DNA of 64,000 nucleotides from Pomphorhynchus laevis (Eukaryota > Acanthocephala > Palaeacanthocephala > Echinorhynchida > Pomphorhynchidae). Shown here in pieces: positions 57,290 to 64,000 of this stretch. Where the stretch lies: NCBI GenBank assembly GCA_012934845.2, contig WNNJ02002367.1:1-64000 (forward strand), read 5' to 3'. The translations under genes were made by a program, and so were the position numbers. Position 1 is the first letter of the stretch. Every line of letters begins with the position of its first letter. The notes beneath the pieces were generated by a model. It was not told where the DNA came from and made no database searches. It saw nothing but the letters and a program-made list of their open reading frames with translations.

Positions 57290-59310
57290 TTGTAGTTGTT
57301 CTCAATACGTAAAGCACGGGTATTACCAAAGTTGATCACGTGATTTTTACAAATACTGTGTTCAACAAGTGCGCTCACACACAGCGAACCTGAGAGATTT
57401 TTCCGATGTTGGTCAATTCCTGTGTTAAGGGGTTTTCCAGTCTGGCCTATATAAGCCTGGTTGCACGAGAAACATTTCGCTTAACTATATTGTTGCTGGC
57501 AAAGTAAGACTTGTGAATAATTAATTCAGGGAAATTGGCGGATTTCAACAAATTCACAATCAATTTATCTACTGTCTGTTTTAGAGCGATAGAGGTATGA
57601 TCATAAGGCTTCGGTAAAATAACGATCTAGCTGCTGCTGATTTCCATGATGTAAGAACATTAGAAGACCAGTGAACAATTTGATGTGGAATATTAGGTTT
57701 TTATAGACAGTTATTTCCAATGATCCATGGTATGTTCTATGTACAAGAACATCGAGAAACCCAATTGAATAATCAATCATTTCGGAAATATCTCACTCAA
57801 TGGACGGGTGCTTACATTTTAAAATTTCTAACATATCTGAAGTGGAGAAATGATGATCAAGTACAATAAAAACATCGTCTACGTATCTAAGCCCTATGTA
57901 ATGATGGGCTTCTATCGAATATGTCTAGTTCCCACTAGTGCATAAACAATTCTGCAAGCGTAGGTCCTAATGGGTTACCCATGCAGCGCCTTCTACCTGG
58001 TCATACATACTACTATTGAATTCAAAGTTGCATCTGCTCGTACACATTTTAAGGAGTTCGTACCACTCACATTTATTTAACTTCCAATCTGTGTTATTGG
58101 TCGAGTGAAGATCTTATGCTAGCCGAATAGAACAATCTAGAGGAGTGTTTGTAAATAACGAATGAGCATCTGCAGTTAGCACCTTTCCGTTACTATTGCC
58201 ATTTTTAATTATCCGGACGAAATGTGACGCGTCTTTTACGCGTGAGAAGTTATTGTCGCTTAATAATTCCCAAATAAGCTTAGATATTATCTTCGAAATC
58301 TTGTAGATAAAACAAAGGTAATTCGCAATAATGGGACGAACGTATTTGAGGTCCTTATGTATTTTGGGTAGTAAATATGCCGCCTTGTCATTGATTGAAA
58401 TCAGCTTCGTGATAGCGTCATTCGGAAGTTTACCCTCTTTAGCTAGCTGTCGTATAAAGATGTTGTATTCTCTTTTACGTGTCATAGTGGGGTCAGAACG
58501 ACATTTTTTGACTTTATCGCACATTGGTAGATCTAAACCGAATTCATTATATTACGACTTACTCAGAACAACAAATGCATGACCCTTGTCAGAACGGCAA
58601 ACTACCAAACCTTTGTTTTGAAGACTTTTTTGAGCATTTGTTATCGAAGACTTTTTATTGTGGACAGTACTATTCTGTCGGATTAAATATGAAGACTGGA
58701 GTTTAATAAAATCAAAAATTTTGGGGTTCTTTTGATTGCTGTGTTTTGCTAAACATTCAAATTCGCGAAATAATTTAGGTGTGTCGATTCTGGTTGAAGG
58801 AGTGGATTGGGACCATTGTTAAGCAAGGCTTTTTCATGTGGATCTAAATCGATATCGGACCAGTTTATAACACAATCTTTAGAAGAACCATCGGTTTCAG
58901 AATAGAATTGAGGAGTAAAGAGAGAAATAGGGTAATTACGGTAGTTCGCGTTGGCCGTGCATTTAGCAAATACGAGTTTATGAATCTTTATAGAGTGCGT
59001 GAGACCACAAATTAACGACTCGAGTGTACATCGTTTAGAGATAAAAGTTGTAAGTCGTAAGGTAATTTCAGGTGAAACTCGCTGTTTGATGTAATCGTTA
59101 TGTCAATAAGTTTTGATACCAAACTTTTTAATTCTGAAATAGACATATGTATTATTCTGCTTTGGAGTTTAAACTTAATCTTATTAAATGAACGTATACC
59201 CCAACTTATCTTCGCACAGTTCGGAATGACATCAAAATTTAAACACGTCTTGAGGAAAAATAAGGCGCATCTGTTTTTTGTTTTCTTAAATTCCAGACGT
59301 TCCAATTCTC
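57290..59310 (-). mobile_element. Penelope-like retroelement ORF (RT plus GIY-YIG)
   Basis: Minus-strand parts in the Penelope order: N-terminal segment (59305-59012, ERLEFKKTKNRCALFFLKTC); RT with AAYLLPKIHKDLKYVRPIIA and TADAHSLFTNTPLD (58524-58114); MGNPLGPTLAELFMH near 57990; the catalytic YVDDVFIVL at 57891-57869; a linker; and the GIY-YIG domain at about 57481-57290 (CNQAYIGQTGKPLN, QHRKNLSG, ALVEHSICKNHVINF). YVDD and LPKIHK are hallmarks of this class. Several stops and frame changes mean this copy is dead. Just upstream are hammerhead-bearing units (59422-60125) in the position of its pseudo-LTR. Confidence 0.85.
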
Positions 59311-59476
59311 TTCATATTGTTAGTTACTATCCGTTTTTGTTAGTAGGAAATTTGCCCGTATCAGTGATGATAGTGACAGAAATTACCACCGAAGTATAGT
59401 TTATAATAAAATTTATAACAAATGACTTACTTTTCCCTATAATTTCAATTCTGATTGAAGAAATCGGGAATATTCA

Positions 59477-59530
59477 AACCACATAAACTAATTATATGCT
59501 GTTTCGACTTTTGAGTCTCATCAGTAAGGG
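59477..59530 (-). ncRNA. Hammerhead ribozyme motif, unit 1
   Basis: On the minus strand: CTGATGA (59524-59518), stem II GACT-CAAA-AGTC, GAAA, then stem III CAGCATA paired with TATGTGG (one mismatch, one G-U) around a 9-nt loop, then TT at the cleavage position. No extra base separates CTGATGA from stem II. Stem I pairs weakly. Confidence 0.68.
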
Positions 59531-59770
59531 TTGCTGCACAACTGGATTGAAGTGCAGCACCCCTAGACAGCTCAATAAGTCCATCTACAGGAATTAACAA
59601 TGGTGAGAGTATTCATTACGAATAGTTCGCTCACCAGAACCTACCAAGTAGGATTTAAAAAGCACTTTTATCGAGGGCATACACCAAGTTCCATCATTGA
59701 TGGTGGTAATGAAACAATTGACTTACTTTTCCCGCCAATTTCAATTCTGATTGAAGAAATCGGGAAGACT

Positions 59771-59825
59771 CAAGCAGCATAAACTAATTCTATGATGTTT
59801 CGACTTTTGGGTCTCATCAGTTTGT
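59771..59825 (-). ncRNA. Hammerhead ribozyme motif, unit 2
   Basis: CTGATGA (59820-59814), stem II GACC-CAAA-AGTC (one mismatch), GAAA, stem III CATCATA with TATGCTG (one mismatch), but C in place of the conserved T before the cleavage base. Same frame of parts as unit 1, 296 bp away; probably less active. Confidence 0.6.
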
Positions 59826-60031
59826 TACATTTACACCAGTAATAAAGGAGCTTGGTGTATGCGCTCGAAAAGAGTGCTTTTAAATGCAAATTGTTAGGTC
59901 CTGGTGAGTAAATTATTCGTGATGAATACTCTCACCAGTGTTGATTCCTATTACATGGATGTTTACTAGACGGACTTATTGAGTTGTCCTAGGGGTACCG
60001 CACTTGATTCCAGTTGTGTAGCAGCCCTCTA

Positions 60032-60080
60032 CTGATGAGACTCAAAAGTCGAAGCAGCATAGACTTAGTTTATGCTGTTT
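60032..60080 (+). ncRNA. Hammerhead ribozyme motif, inverted unit 3
   Basis: CTGATGA at 60032-60038, stem II GACT-CAAA-AGTC, GAAG in place of GAAA, and a perfect 7-bp stem III CAGCATA / TATGCTG around GACTTAGTT. The A to G change at the last core base should impair cleavage. Confidence 0.6.
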
Positions 60081-60125
60081 GAGTCTTCCCGATTCCTTCA
60101 ATCAGAATAGAAATTGATATATTCT

Positions 60126-60869
60126 TGGTTCGCAAGATAAAATTAATGTTGATCATCAATATCGGTCGTTCTTATTGCAATTAACGCAAAGTACACAAGT
60201 GCATTCTATGATTTTTGCATGAAAATAAGAAGAGTATTCATACGGAAACTTTAAATTGTCGAAAAGTACGATCAACGCATTAAAAATTTGAATTCATCTA
60301 AAAATGGTTTGAAAATAATGTTGAGTAAGTTAATCTTGGATATTTATTTACATAATAAAAATCGATGTGAAATAATAAATATGATGTTGTTGGTACAAAT
60401 AAAAAACTTACAAGGAAATTTACAAGGAAAACTTACAATTTTCCAGATTTTCCACTGCCTTTGCTCAGAGAAGGAAGAAAACAAATTTTTCTGATATCCG
60501 CGAAAAATATCACAATTGATAGTTTCTGATTAAAAACTTATTATAATTCAATGAAACGAACAGCTAATAAACGCCTCAATACTAAGACCAATAAATTCCC
60601 GGTCTTTATCAAAACCATCGGAAAAACGATTAGACCTGGCACTTGATGAAAGCTATGTGATTATGAAGGTTAGATGCGACTTTGATAATTGTGGTGACTG
60701 GACCACAATATCGATATGTCTAATAAATATCATCTTATGACCAACAAGAAATTTCTTTGTGGGTTCTGCATGGCATCATAATGCTCCTACTTAACTAGCT
60801 TACATGGAAAGGCTGATAGCGACAGCTATCAGATTCGAGAAGTGCCAGATTTATCCTACATCCCTTCAG
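60126..60869. other. Unassigned stretch
   Basis: AT-rich to about 60560, then less so. Short frames (60288-60494) show no known motif. The right part may belong to the LTR-element fossil that follows. Confidence 0.35.
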
Positions 60870-61080
60870 ATCACCACGAAGTGTATTGATATGGAAAATT
60901 TTCATTCAACTAAAGAGCTATGATCGCGATGTACTCCATGCAGTAATTACAACAGTAGATCCTGACAAGCCACTCACAGTGGAAACAGATGCGTCTAATC
61001 ACGCAACCGGAACAGTTATGTCACAAGACAATCGCCCTGTTGCTTTCTTCTCAAAAACTCAATATCTTGGATTTTGTCGC
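60870..61080 (+). mobile_element. Ty3/Gypsy-type LTR element fossil (RNase H region)
   Basis: A short stretch recognisable as the RNase H part of a Ty3/Gypsy-like pol (motif TVETDASNHATG). It is a broken fragment; no LTRs, integrase or capsid region are seen around it, so only a small part of the element remains. It abuts the LINE ORF1 on the other strand. Confidence 0.7.
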
Positions 61081-62682
61081 CTATTTCCAATCTTTCCATC
61101 TTACTTCTTTAATTGTCCTCCACCAAGCTTTTGAGTATTTGGTAAGAAGTTGTAATGATTTAGTTTTATGTTCCAGCATTTTTGTGTGATATAAGTATTC
61201 GAGATTCTCCTTTTCTTTTTCCTTTCCAATTGTTTTAAGAAACAATTTGGTAATTTTATTTGATGTTTTGTTAGTGTTGCTCATTGTTTTGAAGAAGGGT
61301 TTACTAAGGTCATAGATTGCGTCTAAAATCTCTTTCATCGTTCTGTTCTCATTCTTGCACTCTAGCAGGAAGATTGATAGTTGTGAATTAAATTTTTCAA
61401 TTTCATTAGGATTTGGAAGGAAGCGTTGTTTGTAAATCATTTGTTCTTGCCATCCCCAGATGACCGCCTTATGTCCACAATCATGGATTCCTGAATCTAG
61501 GTTGTTGAGTCATTTTAACTCTATGTTCCTTGGACGAGAATTCTAGTTTTTCCAGTTTTTCTGTTAATTTAGCAATCGTATTTTTCAATTGCCCTATGAT
61601 TTTGGTTTGATTCTTTTTGATGTTGCTTAAATTTTCGTAATTAGTCTCTTCTTGACTCGTGCGGTTTTTTACTTTATCGGGATCTATCTATGTTTTCTGA
61701 TTCTTGACCGAAAATTTGTTCTTTATACCGTTATTAGTGTCATGTGGCTGTGATGTTTGCGAATAAATGGCTTGGGCAAATGTTTTGTGCGGTTGCAGAG
61801 CTAAATTAAATCTGTTTATATATTCCAGAAATTTGGGACACTTATGGTCAAACGCCTTATGATTTTGATGACAGTATGTACAATATTTTTCGTATTTTGT
61901 TTCGCATTCTACTGATCTGTGATCTCCACTACAGTGAACACACTTAGGTGTGACCTTCTTACACATAGAAGAGAAGTGGCCCCAGTCCTGGCATTAAAAG
62001 CACTGTGGGATTGTCCAACCATTTCATGCGTCTTCAAATTCATAGATAAATATTTCTTGTCATCCTAAACAAAACCTATTTTTCCTTGATAGTTCAAAAC
62101 TTTAAAGGGATCCCTCAATTATGTACGCTACATCACTGTTAGGTCTTTTCTACATTTTTTTATAATTCTAATTTTTTCCGAGCAAAAATCTACAATTTCC
62201 TGATCTACAACATAATTTGGAATATTTTTAATTATTCTTTTTAAATAATTCCTTTCACCAACATACATGTCGGTGATGTTCATTCCATCAACGTTGTTCA
62301 TTTCCATCATATATTTTTCCTTAGTTTTAATCTCACTAAACATTATCTTTGTATTATATCCGTTGTTTCTTATATATTTGAATTGAATTTCATTTTTTGT
62401 CTCATTCTCCAATCTTGGTGGGTTATTTTTCCATGCTAGAATGATGGCCTTATCGTTAGAATATTTTAGTAATATTAAATATTTTTTCTTGATTGGATGC
62501 AGATAATTATTTTGTGCGTTTGAGTTAGATACATTATTTTTAACATTAATTCTACTCACCGGGTTGTTTGCTTCTGAGTTGTCCTTTCGTTTAGGATCTA
62601 GTCTTCGTCTGTATCCATATCCATCTTTATTTTTTTTTGTTTTTCTTATTTCTTTTTTGTTTTTGTTGTCGGTGCAATCCAA
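61081..62682 (-). mobile_element. LINE ORF1 with CCHC zinc knuckles, broken
   Basis: Minus strand, in order: a basic N-terminus (62682-62128, RKTKKNKDGYGYRRRLDPKR, then a globular part HPIKKKYLILLKYSNDKAII); three zinc knuckles near 62000-61830 (C-x2-C-x-D-WGHFSSMC; CVHCSGDHRSVEC; CTYCHQNHKAFDHKC); a coiled coil near 61660-61540 (QTKIIGQLKNTIAKLTEKLE); and a helical C-terminal piece (61440-61081, AWWRTIKEVRWKDWK). Knuckle order resembles jockey/I-type ORF1 (gag-like RNA-binding) proteins. An in-frame stop falls inside the first knuckle and further breaks follow. No ORF2 is present downstream. Confidence 0.75.
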
Positions 62683-62837
62683 TACTGATTATAAACTGCG
62701 TTTTGCTGTAATTCTGAAATAAGCTCGATACTCTCTCTTATTTACGAAATAGTACACAAGAATTGAAAACTAGTTTTACATAAGAAAATGTTTTAATTGT
62801 TTTGAATTGTAACATACACGAGAGTAAAAAAGCTTAA

Positions 62838-63056
62838 ATACATTTAAAAATACCGAAGGACAAGCCTGTCATTTACATAAAGTGCTGTTCGTGCAACGGA
62901 CCTAACGGGAAATGCAAGGGATGCAAATACGCCCGAAATCACAAAAGATGCATATATTGTGCGGCACTCCAATTCGGAAATCGTACCTCAAGCGATTTTA
63001 CTCTTGAGAACCTTAGCGCGGAAAAAACATCTCGCCCCCTGCAGATCCAATTATAA
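62838..63056 (+). CDS. Open frame with cysteine-rich cluster
   Basis: Open from a stop at 62835 to TAA at 63054-63056, without ATG. KCCSCNGPNGKCKGCKYARN followed by HKRCIYC packs seven cysteines into about 27 residues, suggesting zinc binding. Similar clusters precede reverse transcriptases in some animal retroelements, but I cannot name the family. It might be an exon or an element fragment. Confidence 0.35.
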   Translation: MHLKIPKDKPVIYIKCCSCNGPNGKCKGCKYARNHKRCIYCAALQFGNRTSSDFTLENLSAEKTSRPLQIQL

Positions 63057-64000
63057 TTTAATCTCAATGCACAATTCTTACGGCTTATCCCTCGAACTCA
63101 AGTGGGCAGTACTGAATAACGCAGTATTCAAAGACGCTATTGCTAGATACGGGTAGCTCATCAGTGACGTTCCCAAGAATTGATCATGTGGTCAACCCAA
63201 TTCCATATATCACGCTCTGTCGTGTAAACACGATTAATTCCCGTCTTCCAGACATAATTGTGTACGTGACTATATTGCAAAAGCTATAACAAAAGTATCA
63301 TCCGGCGTTCAGCTCGAGACATCACTTAAACCACTCAATCCAAATGTCTCATTTCAAGCATCGAGTGCAACCACAGACAGGTATGCTCACCTCGACATGA
63401 GGCGAGCATACATTCATAGGCTTCTTTTCACGAAGAAGATAGGCTTCGTGAAATTATACACTCAATTTTCATGCCATTCATTTTATCATGCTTGTCTGGA
63501 ATTGGTGTCGATGCTAACCGTTGTCTCCAAAGTATTGATGTAAGCTAGCTCAGAAAAACTACAGCTCATACACTGCCGAAATTACGAGGCTGCGAAAAAC
63601 AATTGGGTGCATTATCATGCGTGACGTATCCATGAGCTTCAGATCACCTCGCACCTCATTGCTGCAACCAGTTTTGGCGTCAAGATCATGATCTTTTTGA
63701 CTTGAAATCGGACAAAGTATTTTTCTTTCGTTAACAAAAAAAATATTATTTCACAGAAAAAAGTTAAATAAAAGTTAATTAATATAATCACAATAATATA
63801 CACAATAATAACATACAAAACAGCCTGAAAAGAAACACGAAAAAGAAACTTACGCGGCGAAGTCATCCCAGGATATAAGGGCTCTGACCACACGAAAAAA
63901 ATACACGGCGAAATCAGAGTAATAATAATACAAATTTATTTAACGTGGCAAAAGCGTACAAGCTGCACGCTTACAAGTATAAATACATCACTTGTATTTA
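63057..64000. other. Right end of window, nothing firm
   Basis: Moderate GC to about 63700 with short plus-strand open pieces (YAHLDMRRAYIHRLLFTKKI near 63380-63450) that could continue the preceding element, then AT-rich DNA. A repeat CACTTGTATTTA / TACAAGTATAAATACA pattern is at the very end. No gene is called. Confidence 0.4.

Larger units (their letters stand above)
59422..60125. repeat. Penelope pseudo-LTR: two direct and one inverted unit
   Basis: GACTTACTTTTCCC .. TTCAATTCTGATTGAAGAAA .. CAGCATAAACTAATTC-type sequence occurs at 59422-59530 and 59718-59830, a period of 296 bp. From about 59835 to 60125 the same unit runs inverted: GGAGCTTGGTGTATGC, GAATACTCTCACCA, GGACTTATTGAGTTGTC, CCAGTTGTGTAGCAGCC match the complement of the first unit. 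Each unit carries one hammerhead core. Tandem and inverted pseudo-LTRs of this kind are known in Penelope-like elements; tandem ribozyme units of this size also resemble retrozymes. Confidence 0.8.

Overview
This is AT-rich nuclear DNA from an animal. It holds two conserved eumetazoan genes, both split by introns with GT/AG borders, embedded in dense retroelement debris. I cannot place the species: the gene content fits an invertebrate, and the retroelements (RTE, CR1/jockey-like LINEs, Penelope-like elements, tRNA-derived SINEs) are widespread.

Layout. A Wnt5-type ligand gene runs on the + strand at 5.2-12.8 kb (4 coding exons, 372 aa). An alpha-catenin gene runs on the - strand from 52.6 down to 21.5 kb (18 coding exons, 880 aa), so the two genes converge tail to tail across about 8.7 kb. 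Alpha-catenin links cadherin-beta-catenin complexes to actin. Wnt5 is a secreted ligand, usually of non-canonical, polarity-type signalling. I see no shared regulation. The alpha-catenin exons were found by reading splice borders; all 18 join in phase and several junctions match vertebrate alpha-catenin residue for residue in length.

Mobile and repeated DNA. The alpha-catenin introns hold a 3.8-kb minisatellite of a 14-bp unit (29.5-33.35 kb), a 94-bp satellite arranged in a 376-bp higher-order repeat (35.05-36.3 kb), a 427-bp duplication that looks identical, Penelope-like reverse transcriptase pieces and a CR1-like LINE. Right of the alpha-catenin start (53.7-62.7 kb) lie a LINE endonuclease remnant, two Penelope-like elements with GIY-YIG endonuclease domains, a small fossil of a Ty3/Gypsy-type LTR element and a LINE ORF1.

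Most interesting signal. Hammerhead-ribozyme-like cores (CTGANGA, hairpin, GAAA) recur. They occur in each unit of the 94-bp satellite, in palindromic foldback elements at 2.8 and 47.3 kb, in the inverted repeats flanking a Penelope GIY-YIG domain at 55.3-56.2 kb, and in three ~296-bp units directly upstream of a Penelope-like ORF at 59.4-60.1 kb, where the core is near-canonical. This looks like a Penelope-associated ribozyme family that has also become an intronic satellite, resembling animal retrozymes. Self-cleavage is inferred, not shown.
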